From: Acidobacteriota bacterium
Lineage (GTDB): Bacteria; Acidobacteriota; Vicinamibacteria; Vicinamibacterales; UBA8438
Length of the DNA stretch: 62,683 bases
Reading direction: 5' to 3'
NCBI GenBank assembly: GCA_015659035.1
Contig: DQNS01000079.1
Coordinates: 1 to 62,683 of the forward strand
A program made the translations under genes and the position numbers. Every line of letters begins with the position of its first letter. Within the stretch, counting starts at the first letter, position 1. A model generated the notes under the pieces. It saw only the letters and a list, made by a program, of their open reading frames with translations. It had not been told where the DNA came from and ran no database searches. Below are positions 26,401-34,143 of the stretch, in pieces.

Positions 26401-28521
26401 TCAACCCACGCTCGCCAGACCGAATCGTTCCGTCCACGTCTCGTCGAGACGCACGAGCACCGACGTCGCGACGCTGGCGTCGCGGAGCGCCGCGAACGCC
26501 TCTCGCCGCGCCGTCTCCATCAGATCGTGGTCACGGATCAGGTCCGCGACCCGTAGCGTCGGGACACCGGACTGCCGGGTGCCTAGCATCTCACCGGGGC
26601 CGCGGAGCTGCAGGTCCTGTTCGGCGATGTCGAACCCGTCGGTGGTCCCGGACACCGCCTTCAGCCGCGCGCGCGCCATCTCGCTGAGGGGGCGCTGATA
26701 GAGCAGTCGGCAGTAGGACGGGTGTGGCCCTCGGCCGACGCGTCCACGCAACTGATGCAGCTGCGCCAGTCCGAACCGTTCGGCGTGCTCGACCACCATC
26801 ACGGTGGCGTTCGGCACGTCGACACCCACCTCGACAACCGTCGTGGCGACGAGCAGATGCACCGTGCCAGCCGCAAAGCAGCGCATGACGGCATCCCGCT
26901 CCTCCGGCTTCATCCGGCCGTGTAGTAATCCGACCGTGGAGTCGCGGAACAACACCGCCAGCGTCTCCGCCATCGTCGTCGCCGCCTTCAGGTCGGTCTT
27001 GGCCGACTCCTCGACCAGCGGGTACACCACATAGGCCTGCCGCCCCTCGCGCAACCGGCGCCGGACGAACTCGTAGACCGCATCTCGATGCGACTCGGGC
27101 TCCAGCTTCGTCTTGACGGGCCGTCGCCCGGGTGGCAGGTCCCGTATGACGGACACGTCGAGATCGCCATAGCTGGTCAATGCCAGCGTGCGCGGGATCG
27201 GTGTCGCGGTCATCACGAGCACATCGGGCTGGCGTCCCTTGTCTCGCAGCGTGGCCCGTTGCAGCACGCCGAACCGGTGTTGCTCGTCAATGATCGCCAA
27301 CCCGAGCGCGCGGAACCGGATCTCGCGCTGCACCAGCGCATGGGTACCGACTACCAGATCGGCCGCGCCGGTTTCGATCGCGGTCACGGTCTCCCGCCTC
27401 GCCTTCGCGCCCGCGCTACCGGTGAGGCATGTGACCCGAAACCGCGAGGCCGCAAGGAGCCGTCCGATGGACAGAGAGTGCTGCTCGGCCAGCAGCTCCG
27501 TCGGCGCCATGAAGGCGACCTGCAGCCCGTTCTCCATGACCACCAGCGCGGCCAGCAACGCCACGATCGTCTTGCCGCATCCGACGTCGCCCTGTAGCAG
27601 GCGGTTCATCGGTCGCGGTCGCCGCATGTCGTCAACGATTGTCCGCAGCGCGCTCTTCTGGCCCGGTGTCAATCTGAACGGCAGGACGGCCAGCGCCGAG
27701 CGGCGGATCGTGTCGTCGACCCGGATCAGTGTCGACTTCCGTCCTTCGGCGTGGGCGCGCCGCCGTAGCCCCAAGCCCAGCTGGAACAGAAACAGCTCCT
27801 CGAAAATCAGGCGGGTCTGGGCCGGTGACCGGAACCTGTTGAGCAGTTCGAGCGACGTCTCGGGTGCTGGAAAGTGAGACGCCGACAGGGCCTCGCGTCG
27901 ACCCGGCAACGCGTGGCGCCGGCGCAGCGCGGGTGGCAGCGGGTCCTCGAGCGCCGGGGACAATCGTTGCAGCACATCGTAGACCAGACGGCGAAGGAGT
28001 TTGGTTGTGAGCGAGCCGATACGTTCGTAGACCGGGACGATGCGCCCGGTATGCATGCCATCGTCGTCGTCCCCCTCCCGGCCGGTCAGCTCATACTGCG
28101 GGTTCGTCAACCGCAGGCCGCCCGGGTCTCGCCATTCCACTTTGCCGTAGAGCGCCACCCGTTGCCCGGGTGAGAACACGTCCTGCAGGAACGGTTGATT
28201 CATCCAGACGACCCGAAACATGCCGGCGTCATCGCGAAGCAGCATCTCGAACAGCGTGAACCCGCGGCGCCGGGTGCGACGGAGCCCTACGCTGACGACC
28301 TCGCCACAGACGGCGGCCGCCTCACCGGGACGGAGATCGGTGGACCGGCGAAGCCGGCTTCGGTCTTCGAAGCGGATCGGGAACCGATGCAGGAGATCGT
28401 CGGCGGTCCGCAACCCGGCGCGCTCGAGCTCGGCGGCCCGATGCGGGCCGACACCCTTCATGAACCGCAGCTCACATTGCAGCGGGTCACCCTCCGTGGT
28501 CCCGGTCGCGTCTGTGTTCAC
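26401..28521 (-). CDS. recG: ATP-dependent DNA helicase RecG
   Basis: Branch-migration helicase rescuing stalled forks. GTG start at 28521 (VNTDATGTTEGD...) gives 706 aa, the usual size; the longer frame's first 69 residues are Arg/Ser-rich and overlap the upstream gene. Wedge OB domain (RLRRSTDLRPGEAAAVCGEV), Walker A LQGDVGCGKT, DEAH-like IIDEQHRFG, TATPIPRTL, and helicase motif VI QLRGRVGRG are present. Confidence 0.95.
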   Translation of the reverse strand: MNTDATGTTEGDPLQCELRFMKGVGPHRAAELERAGLRTADDLLHRFPIRFEDRSRLRRSTDLRPGEAAAVCGEVVSVGLRRTRRRGFTLFEMLLRDDAGMFRVVWMNQPFLQDVFSPGQRVALYGKVEWRDPGGLRLTNPQYELTGREGDDDDGMHTGRIVPVYERIGSLTTKLLRRLVYDVLQRLSPALEDPLPPALRRRHALPGRREALSASHFPAPETSLELLNRFRSPAQTRLIFEELFLFQLGLGLRRRAHAEGRKSTLIRVDDTIRRSALAVLPFRLTPGQKSALRTIVDDMRRPRPMNRLLQGDVGCGKTIVALLAALVVMENGLQVAFMAPTELLAEQHSLSIGRLLAASRFRVTCLTGSAGAKARRETVTAIETGAADLVVGTHALVQREIRFRALGLAIIDEQHRFGVLQRATLRDKGRQPDVLVMTATPIPRTLALTSYGDLDVSVIRDLPPGRRPVKTKLEPESHRDAVYEFVRRRLREGRQAYVVYPLVEESAKTDLKAATTMAETLAVLFRDSTVGLLHGRMKPEERDAVMRCFAAGTVHLLVATTVVEVGVDVPNATVMVVEHAERFGLAQLHQLRGRVGRGPHPSYCRLLYQRPLSEMARARLKAVSGTTDGFDIAEQDLQLRGPGEMLGTRQSGVPTLRVADLIRDHDLMETARREAFAALRDASVATSVLVRLDETWTERFGLASVG

Positions 28522-28531
28522 CTGCGGTGGG

Positions 28532-29194
28532 TCACTGCACGATGACCGCTTGGCCTGGTGACAGCTGTAGCTCGGTGATCCGGTACGGCAGCGGAATCGA
28601 CGCATCGAGCCTCGTGCCGTCCGGATGGTCGAGGGTGCGCGTGAAGTACCGTACCAGCTCGTAGAGCACCTGCACCGGCACCGAGATGTCGGCCACGGTG
28701 ACCGACTGGATGTCGACCTGAGCCACACCCCCGCCGGACCGCACCGTGCCGCTGGCGGTGACCCGGAGACGGCCGGCGAGATACTGGAGCGGGTCCAGCC
28801 AGCCCCGCGTGCGCTGCTGCCTGATCAGGTCCAGGTCAATGATCGCTTCCGCCGAGACCAGCCCCGCGTCGCCAATCCGTAGGGTCGGTGTCGTGATGCC
28901 GGTGGGCAGCTGCGACGCGCCCTGAAACCGCAGGAACGCATTGATCTCCGGTTCGAGCAACAGGGTGAACCTGGCTTCCGGGGACTCGGTGTCGGCGCGG
29001 CCGAGGATGGTGCTGAGCTTTTGCTCCAACCTGGCCCCATCCTCGGGTGTGAGCGCGTTGGCGGGCTGTATCTCGCCGGTGCCAGGTGCCGCCAGGGCGA
29101 TCCCGGCCACGACCCCGGCGGCCGCGGTGCGCCGCAGGACCAGGACCGCTGCCGTTGCGCCACGCGATGGCAGACCGATGACCCTGATGCCCAT
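28532..29194 (-). CDS. exported protein of unknown function
   Basis: 220 aa with a signal sequence (AAAGVVAGIALAAPGTGEI) and a mature part rich in beta strands (ARFTLLLEPEINAFLRF; LRVTASGTVRSGGGVAQVDIQSVTVADI), like lipid- or membrane-associated sheet proteins. Family not recognised. Co-directional with recG (10 nt to its GTG start), so possibly co-transcribed. Confidence 0.75.
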   Translation of the reverse strand: MGIRVIGLPSRGATAAVLVLRRTAAAGVVAGIALAAPGTGEIQPANALTPEDGARLEQKLSTILGRADTESPEARFTLLLEPEINAFLRFQGASQLPTGITTPTLRIGDAGLVSAEAIIDLDLIRQQRTRGWLDPLQYLAGRLRVTASGTVRSGGGVAQVDIQSVTVADISVPVQVLYELVRYFTRTLDHPDGTRLDASIPLPYRITELQLSPGQAVIVQ

Positions 29195-29257
29195 GGGTCA
29201 CAGTATACCGGGCTGAGAGTGAGCCGTGAGGCTGGCGTGGCCCGCTCGGCTCGACTG

Positions 29258-30199
29258 CTACACGGAGGCCAGAAGGTGTTCGACCTCCGCGCGGCGCGGG
29301 ATGGCGGTTCGGGCGCCGAGCGCGCGGCACCGCAAGGCCGCGACCGCGTTGGCGTAGGTCAAGACGTCCTCGGCCTGCGTCCGGGCTCCCCCAGCGAGCC
29401 AGCCGGCGATGAAGCCCCCGCGGAAGACGTCACCGGCGCCCGTGGTGTCGACGACCGGAACGCGAAAACCGGGCGTATGAATCTCCATCCCGCCCACGAG
29501 TGCCAGGCTCCCCTCCTGCCCGAGTGTTGCACAGACCAGAGCCGGTCGGAATCGTCGCGCCAGCGCCGCCAGGGCCGCGCCGACACCGGAGACGCCGGTG
29601 AATGCTTCGGGAAATGTTCGAGCCGTGATGATCAGGTCGATTTTCGCCAGCAGTGCCTCCATCCCTGGTCGCACCTGCTCCACGTCGATCATCGTCGGTA
29701 CCCCGCACCGGCGGGCACACTCAGCGGCCCGGGTCGCTGCGGCAGTCTGATGGCAGTCGACCAGAAGCACACGACCGGAGGTGACCACCTCCGGGTCGAC
29801 GTCACCCGCATCCATGTTGACCAGTGGCGCCCGGCTCCACAGAACAGTGCGTCGGCCGTCACCGTCCACCAGGATCAGAGAGACCGGCTGTGGCGCCCGG
29901 ACGTCTTCGCAGGCGGACAGGTCCACCCCTTCCTCTTCCAGGCTCACACGTGCCAGGCGTCCCCGGGCATCCTCGCCGAACCGTCCGACGTACCGCGCGC
30001 GCCAGCCGAGTCGGGCGCAGGCGGTCATGGCGGTGGCCGCCTGGCCCCCAGGGCGTTCGACGAACTCAGCCAGTTGCTGCTTGCTGTCCGGCTCGGGATA
30101 CTGCCCGACCACCGCGATCAGGTCGATGGTGTTGAGGCCGAAGCCGACGACATCGAACCCCCGAGGAACCATACGACCCAGCGCGATCGGTAACTCCAC
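29258..30199 (-). CDS. PfkB-family carbohydrate kinase
   Basis: 313 aa ribokinase-fold kinase. N-terminal VGFGLNTIDLIAVVGQYPEPD, ERPGGQAATAMTACARLG (sugar-binding signature 1), and the C-terminal active site VVDTTGAGDVFRGGFIAG with catalytic Asp. Substrate not determinable; the motifs fit ribokinase/sulfofructose-kinase-like members in general. Confidence 0.88.
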   Translation of the reverse strand: MELPIALGRMVPRGFDVVGFGLNTIDLIAVVGQYPEPDSKQQLAEFVERPGGQAATAMTACARLGWRARYVGRFGEDARGRLARVSLEEEGVDLSACEDVRAPQPVSLILVDGDGRRTVLWSRAPLVNMDAGDVDPEVVTSGRVLLVDCHQTAAATRAAECARRCGVPTMIDVEQVRPGMEALLAKIDLIITARTFPEAFTGVSGVGAALAALARRFRPALVCATLGQEGSLALVGGMEIHTPGFRVPVVDTTGAGDVFRGGFIAGWLAGGARTQAEDVLTYANAVAALRCRALGARTAIPRRAEVEHLLASV

Positions 30200-30231
30200 G
30201 ATCGAATCGTACCAGATGCCTACGACGCTGC

Positions 30232-30260
30232 TTGATTTTCGCTTTTTGTTTGCATACTAT
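30232..30260 (+). promoter_or_regulatory. candidate lexA promoter
   Basis: TTGATT (30232-30237), 17-bp spacer, TACTAT (30255-30260), in an AT-rich island of otherwise GC-rich DNA and divergent from the PfkB gene. The transcript would have a leader of about 230 nt containing a repeat copy. No recognised LexA box is evident; TGC-N9-GCA over the -10 is a weak dyad. Confidence 0.5.
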
Positions 30261-30310
30261 CCGCAGTGGGACGGCCGGAGTGGAGGCGCTCGGGGCACCC
30301 GCAGCCGGAC

Positions 30311-30351
30311 TTTCATCACGGGCTGCTCGCGAACCTACGCCTCAAACCGAC
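30311..30351 (+). repeat. interspersed repeat unit in the lexA leader
   Basis: TTTCATCACGGGCTGCTCGC followed by CTACGCCTCAAACCGAC. Related copies lie at 11345-11391, and in part at 6233-6253, 31216-31247 and 40467-40495. Confidence 0.6.
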
Positions 30352-30375
30352 ATGCGCAGCCTCGCCAGCAGAAAC

Positions 30376-30471
30376 CTTTCTTATAGCCCCGCTACGCCGG
30401 GGCTATACATCTCCGTGCGTCATGAACACTTGCTTCAGACGTTACGATGTCACCCTTAGGGGATATCTAGC
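30376..30471 (+). repeat. 96-bp direct repeat flanking lexA, left copy
   Basis: Matches 31126-31221 over its full length, differing at roughly one base in six. It contains a perfect hairpin TAGCCCCG-CTACGC-CGGGGCTA, then CATGAACACTTGCTTCAGACG. It ends 24 nt before the lexA start. Confidence 0.7.
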
Positions 30472-30495
30472 CACGGCTGCGAACGAGGAGGCAGG

Positions 30496-31101
30496 ATGCA
30501 ACCTCTGACCAAGCGACAACGGGAAATCCTGGACTACCTGAATGAATTTATCGAGCAGCACGGCTATGCGCCAAGTCTCGAAGAGATCGGCCGGCGTTTC
30601 GGTCTGTCTTCGCTGGCCACGGTGCACAAGCACCTGACGAACCTTCAGGACAAGGGGTTCATCAGACGGGCCTGGAACAGGAGCCGGTCGGTCGAATTGG
30701 TGCCGACGCGAATGGGGGGACGCGCGCTCGATCTCCCGCTGCTTGGGTATGTCGCTGCCGGCGCCCCGATCGAGGCGGTGGTCAGCAATGAGACCGTCAC
30801 CGTACCCGAAGACCTCGTCGGTACGCGTGACACCTACGCCTTACGGGTTCGTGGAAACTCGATGATCGACGAGCAGATCCGGGATGGAGACCTCGTGGTG
30901 GTCGAGGACCGCCAGACGGCCCACAACGGTGAGATGGTAATTGCGCTCCTGGAGGGCGCCGAGGTCACCCTGAAGAAATTCTATCGGGAGAACGGCCACA
31001 TCCGCCTGCAACCAGCCAATGACGCCGTTGCGCCGATCATCATGAGGGCCGATAAGGTGCAAGTGCAGGGGGTGGTGGTCGGGGTCATGCGGCGATACTA
31101 G
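30496..31101 (+). CDS. lexA: SOS repressor LexA
   Basis: 201 aa. N-terminal winged helix (LTKRQREILDYLNEFI...LATVHKHLTNL), self-cleavage site Ala88-Gly89 (YVAAGAPIE), catalytic Ser122 (GNSMIDEQI) and Lys160 (EVTLKKFY). Represses DNA-damage genes until RecA-stimulated autocleavage. The gene is flanked by a pair of 96-bp direct repeats. Confidence 0.96.
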   Translation: MQPLTKRQREILDYLNEFIEQHGYAPSLEEIGRRFGLSSLATVHKHLTNLQDKGFIRRAWNRSRSVELVPTRMGGRALDLPLLGYVAAGAPIEAVVSNETVTVPEDLVGTRDTYALRVRGNSMIDEQIRDGDLVVVEDRQTAHNGEMVIALLEGAEVTLKKFYRENGHIRLQPANDAVAPIIMRADKVQVQGVVVGVMRRY

Positions 31102-31125
31102 CGAGGCTACGCTCGCTAGTACGAG

Positions 31126-31221
31126 CTTTTCTTAGAGCCCGCTACGCAGGGGCTAGACATCTCCGCGTGTCATGAAAACTTGCTTCAAACGTTGCGATCT
31201 CACCCTTTACAGACGTCTAGC
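31126..31221 (+). repeat. 96-bp direct repeat flanking lexA, right copy
   Basis: Second copy of the 30376-30471 sequence in the same orientation (CATCTCCGCGTGTCATGAAA; CTTGCTTCAAACGTTGCGAT). It starts 25 nt after the lexA stop and runs into the repeat fragment GCGAAGCTGCGCCTCAAGCC (31216-31247). Confidence 0.7.
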
Positions 31222-31312
31222 GAAGCTGCGCCTCAAGCCGACGAGCGAAGACGGCGCAGCCCGGCTAGTCTTCAGCGGCTGACCGATATTCTGGAAGGAC
31301 AGGCCGAACCCG

Positions 31313-31627
31313 ATGAGCGAGCGCAAACAGATCAACTTCACGATCGTGCCGGACGAGGAGTCGCACGAGCCACGCACGTATGCGAACTTCTGCTCGATTT
31401 CCCATACGCCCTTCGACTTCACCTTGACGTTCTGCGAGGTCCTGCCGCCGACCGAGAAGGCGGTCCGCGAGGCAGCGGCCGACCGGGTGTTGAAAGCGCC
31501 GGTACGGGCACGGATCGTCGTCCCCATGGGATTCGTCCCGAACCTGATCAACGCGCTGCAAGAGCACCTGCGCGCCTGCACCGAGTCCGGTGGGAGCCCG
31601 GGCTGGGACAAGCCGGCCGTGCACTGA
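31313..31627 (+). CDS. DUF3467 family protein
   Basis: A 104-aa small cytoplasmic protein matching the DUF3467 pattern: acidic-residue start, YANFCSISHTPFDFTLTF, and a C-terminal helix after RIVVPMGFVPNLINALQEHL. Function unknown in the family. Only a short gap and a repeat fragment separate it from nth. Confidence 0.85.
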   Translation: MSERKQINFTIVPDEESHEPRTYANFCSISHTPFDFTLTFCEVLPPTEKAVREAAADRVLKAPVRARIVVPMGFVPNLINALQEHLRACTESGGSPGWDKPAVH

Positions 31628-31639
31628 GGACCCGAGCCC

Positions 31640-31664
31640 TTACTCGTCGGTCGAATACTGACGG
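31640..31664 (-). repeat. short fragment of the AGGGTCC element
   Basis: TTACTCGTCGGTCGAATACT corresponds to the central GTTACTCGTCAGACGAATAC (minus-strand reading) of the full copy at 33954-34123. It lies in the nth leader. Confidence 0.45.
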
Positions 31665-31681
31665 GCTGCTAGGATGAAAGC

Positions 31682-32377
31682 GTGGCTGCCAGACGACCCG
31701 TGTCGCTGCCGAAGCTGGCCCATCCTCAGGCGGTCACGCGTCGGATTCTGCGCCTGCTCGAAGCACAGCATCCAGGCGCCTTCACGGAGCTGACGTTTCG
31801 AAATCCGTACGAGCTGCTGGCGGCCACGATCCTGTCGGCGCAGTGCACCGACGAGCGGGTGAACCAGGTCACCCCGTCCTTGTTCGCGCGCTATCCAACC
31901 CCGGCGGCGCTGGCGAAGGCAACCCCGACGTCGCTCGAGTCGCAGATTCAGCCGACCGGCTTCTTCCGCGTCAAGTCCCGGTCGCTGGTCGGCATGGCAC
32001 AGGCCCTGGTCGAGCACCATGACGGCGCAGTGCCGGCGGATCTCGATGCGCTCGTGCGATTGCCGGGTGTGGGTCGCAAGACGGCCAACGTGGTGCTCGG
32101 GCACGCGCTCGGGGTGCCGGGGCTCCCGGTCGATCGGCACGTGCTCCGCGTGGCCAATCGCCTGGGGATCGCACGGTCCGCGGACCCGGTCGTCGTGGAG
32201 CGGCAGCTGGGGGCCGCCCTCCCGAAAGCGCGCTGGACCCTGGCGTCCGACACGTTGATCTTGCACGGACGGCGCATCTGCAAGCCGCGCCCACTGTGTG
32301 ACCGATGCCGCGCCCGACAACAGTGTCTGTACGTCGCCGAGGGCGGTCGCCCTTCGCCGGCACGGGACACGCAATGA
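31682..32377 (+). CDS. nth: endonuclease III
   Basis: DNA glycosylase/AP lyase removing oxidised pyrimidines. 231 aa from a GTG start. Helix-hairpin-helix with catalytic Lys133 (LPGVGRKTANVV) and Asp151 (LPVDRHVL). The C-terminal 4Fe-4S ligands are C200, C206, C209 and C215, spaced x5-x2-x5 rather than the more common x6-x2-x5. Overlaps the next gene by 4 nt. Confidence 0.95.
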   Translation: MAARRPVSLPKLAHPQAVTRRILRLLEAQHPGAFTELTFRNPYELLAATILSAQCTDERVNQVTPSLFARYPTPAALAKATPTSLESQIQPTGFFRVKSRSLVGMAQALVEHHDGAVPADLDALVRLPGVGRKTANVVLGHALGVPGLPVDRHVLRVANRLGIARSADPVVVERQLGAALPKARWTLASDTLILHGRRICKPRPLCDRCRARQQCLYVAEGGRPSPARDTQ

Positions 32378-32763
32378 CGCGAGCGCGGTTCGAGCGCCTG
32401 GTGGCCGACGCGCTCGAGACGATGCCGCAATCCTTTCGGCAGGCCGTGCGCAACGTGGTGGTCATCGTCGAGGATGCGCCCGCTCCCGAGCTGCTCGACG
32501 ACGTGGGCATCGACCCACCGGACACGCTGTTCGGGCTGTACGAAGGAGTGCCGCTGCCCGAGCGGGACTGGACCCACGCCAACGCGTTGCCCGATCGGAT
32601 CACCCTCTTTCAAAAGCCGATCGAGGCAGCGAGCCAGAACGACAACGAGGTCGTCGTCGCCATCGGCGAGACGGTGATTCATGAGTTCGGGCACTATTTT
32701 GGGCTCAGTGAAGAAGAGATCGAGGAGATCGAGGAACGCTACTGGCGAGGGGACCGCGACTAG
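32374..32763 (+). CDS. zincin-like metallopeptidase family protein
   Basis: 129 aa when started at the ATG overlapping the nth stop. Contains the zinc motif H103-E-x2-H107 (VIHEFGHYFGLSEEEI), typical of the short zincin family (PF06262-like). The N-terminal part (VIVEDAPAPELL; TLFGLYEGVPL) also fits. Substrate unknown. Sits between nth and rsmA. Confidence 0.88.
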   Translation: MTRARFERLVADALETMPQSFRQAVRNVVVIVEDAPAPELLDDVGIDPPDTLFGLYEGVPLPERDWTHANALPDRITLFQKPIEAASQNDNEVVVAIGETVIHEFGHYFGLSEEEIEEIEERYWRGDRD

Positions 32764-33601
32764 CACCAGTCAACCTGGCGCTTCGAGACCGCGGGCCCGC
32801 AAGCGGTTCGGCCAGCATTTTCTCGAGCCAGCCTGGATCTCCAAACTGCTGGCGGTGATCCGGCCCGAGCCGGATGAGCTGTTTGTCGAGATCGGGTCGG
32901 GCACCGGACAGCTCACTCTGCCGATCGCCGCCGCCGGGGCGCAGGTGGTGGCGATCGAGGTCGACCGCGAGCTGGCGGCGGGTCTGCGCCGGATTGCGCC
33001 ACCGCGGGTGCAGGTTGTGACCGGCGACATTCTGTCTCAGGATCTCGCAGAGCTGGTTGCCGCGGCCACCCCTTGGCAAGCCTCTCGACCCGTCCGTGTG
33101 GTTGGCAACCTGCCCTACAACCTGTCGTCACCGATCCTCTTTCAGATACTGGGCACCCAGCGCACGCACCGGTGCTTCCGCGACGCCACGCTGCTGTTGC
33201 AGCGTGAGGTCGCCGACCGGGTCGTCGCGGCCCCGTGCTCGCGGACCTACGGCCCCATGGCCATCCTGACCCGTCTGGCCGCCGACGCGAAGCGCGTCAT
33301 CACCTTGCCACCGGGAGCCTTCCGCCCACCACCGCGTGTCCGCTCGGCGGTGGTGACGCTCGGGTTTCGTCCGCCGCCGGTCTCCATCGCCGATCCGGCA
33401 CTGTTCGAGCGTCTGGTCCGGAGCCTGTTCACCCGCCGCCGGAAGACCTTGCTGAACGCGTTTGGGCCGTTTGCCGGCACGGTCTCGCCGCTCCCGCCGC
33501 GCGAGCTGCTCGCCCGGGCCGGGCTGGCGTCCGATCGGCGCCCCGAGACGCTCGACCTCGAGGACCTGGCGACGCTGGCGGACACCCTGGCACGCCGTTG
33601 A
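32681..33601 (+). CDS. rsmA: 16S rRNA (adenine1518/1519-N6)-dimethyltransferase KsgA
   Basis: Dimethylates two adjacent adenines in the 3' hairpin of 16S rRNA. RKRFGQHFLEPAWISKL start region, SAM motif VEIGSGTGQL, NLPYNLSSPI catalytic motif and C-terminal RRRKTLLNAFGPF. The start is uncertain: ATG 32681 overlaps the peptidase gene by 83 nt; TTG 32699 and GTG 32708 are in frame and equally possible. No start codon lies between 32708 and the conserved region. Confidence 0.94.
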   Translation: MSSGTILGSVKKRSRRSRNATGEGTATSTSQPGASRPRARKRFGQHFLEPAWISKLLAVIRPEPDELFVEIGSGTGQLTLPIAAAGAQVVAIEVDRELAAGLRRIAPPRVQVVTGDILSQDLAELVAAATPWQASRPVRVVGNLPYNLSSPILFQILGTQRTHRCFRDATLLLQREVADRVVAAPCSRTYGPMAILTRLAADAKRVITLPPGAFRPPPRVRSAVVTLGFRPPPVSIADPALFERLVRSLFTRRRKTLLNAFGPFAGTVSPLPPRELLARAGLASDRRPETLDLEDLATLADTLARR

Positions 33602-33609
33602 ACAGATGG

Positions 33610-33742
33610 TGGCCAAGCCCTCCCGCCTTCGCCAAGGCTTCGGCGGTCTCCTGCCTCTTTGCCTCGCTCATCCTGAGCAGAGCACTAGAGTGCTGTTGTC
33701 GAAGAATTGACTCCCGCCTTCTGACTCCTGACTCCTTGGGGA
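33610..33742 (-). repeat. heptamer array plus hairpin element with internal insertion (copy 5)
   Basis: Read on the minus strand: AGGAGTC, AGGAGTC, AGAAGGC, GGGAGTC, then about 50 nt of other sequence containing the perfect dyad AGCACT-CT-AGTGCT, then GAGGCAGGAGAC and the hairpin part CGCCGAAGCCTTGGCG ending GGGAGGGCTTGGCC. It lies just after rsmA, antisense to it. Confidence 0.65.
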
Positions 33743-33953
33743 TCCTCGTTCGACCTGTGCTACAGTAGCCGGCGGTTCGTTCTATCGACTCAGGCGCCGG
33801 ATACACTGGGTCGTTACCACGGGCTGCGTCCGGTTGTCCTGCCTGCAGACGCACCCAGGCGTCTGACACCGAGGGAACGGTGACGCCGGTCCCACCGGCG
33901 ATGCCGCCGTGTTCCGCCCTGGCGGATCGACACGTCGCGGCGCATTCCTCGTA
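33743..33953. other. intergenic region before the RNase J leader
   Basis: No gene is seen. It contains the perfect hairpin CAGACGC-ACCCAG-GCGTCTG near 33845-33866. Not recognised as a known riboswitch. Confidence 0.4.
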
Positions 33954-34123
33954 AGGGTCCGGTCAAGAATAAGTTCGCATCTGGTGGGCGTCGCACTCAT
34001 GCCGCGCCCGGCCATTGCAAGGCGCGAGGAGGGCGCATACCGGCAGTATTCGTCTGACGAGTAACGCCGCCAGTCGGGATGGATCGGCGGCCAGAAAAGT
34101 GAAGTTGTTCTTGACCGGACCCT
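33954..34123 (+). repeat. full-length AGGGTCC inverted-repeat element (copy B)
   Basis: 170 bp bounded by 22-bp terminal inverted repeats with two mismatches (33954-33975 and 34102-34123; left end AGGGTCCGGTCAAGAATAAG). No open frame with protein character. Its first 100 bp are nearly identical to the half copy at 3974-4071. MITE-like. It ends 20 nt before the RNase J start. Confidence 0.85.
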
Positions 34124-34143
34124 ACGTGCGGTCCACGACAGCT

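Noticed and set aside
33775-33953. Riboswitch upstream of RNase J
   Set aside because: Contains one clean 7-bp hairpin but no consensus of any aptamer I know, and a mobile element separates it from the gene.
33954-34123. N-terminal extension of RNase J through the repeat element
   Set aside because: The frame stays open by chance through the inverted-repeat element; the family begins near MSAISAPG...LDVIPLGGLGEFG.
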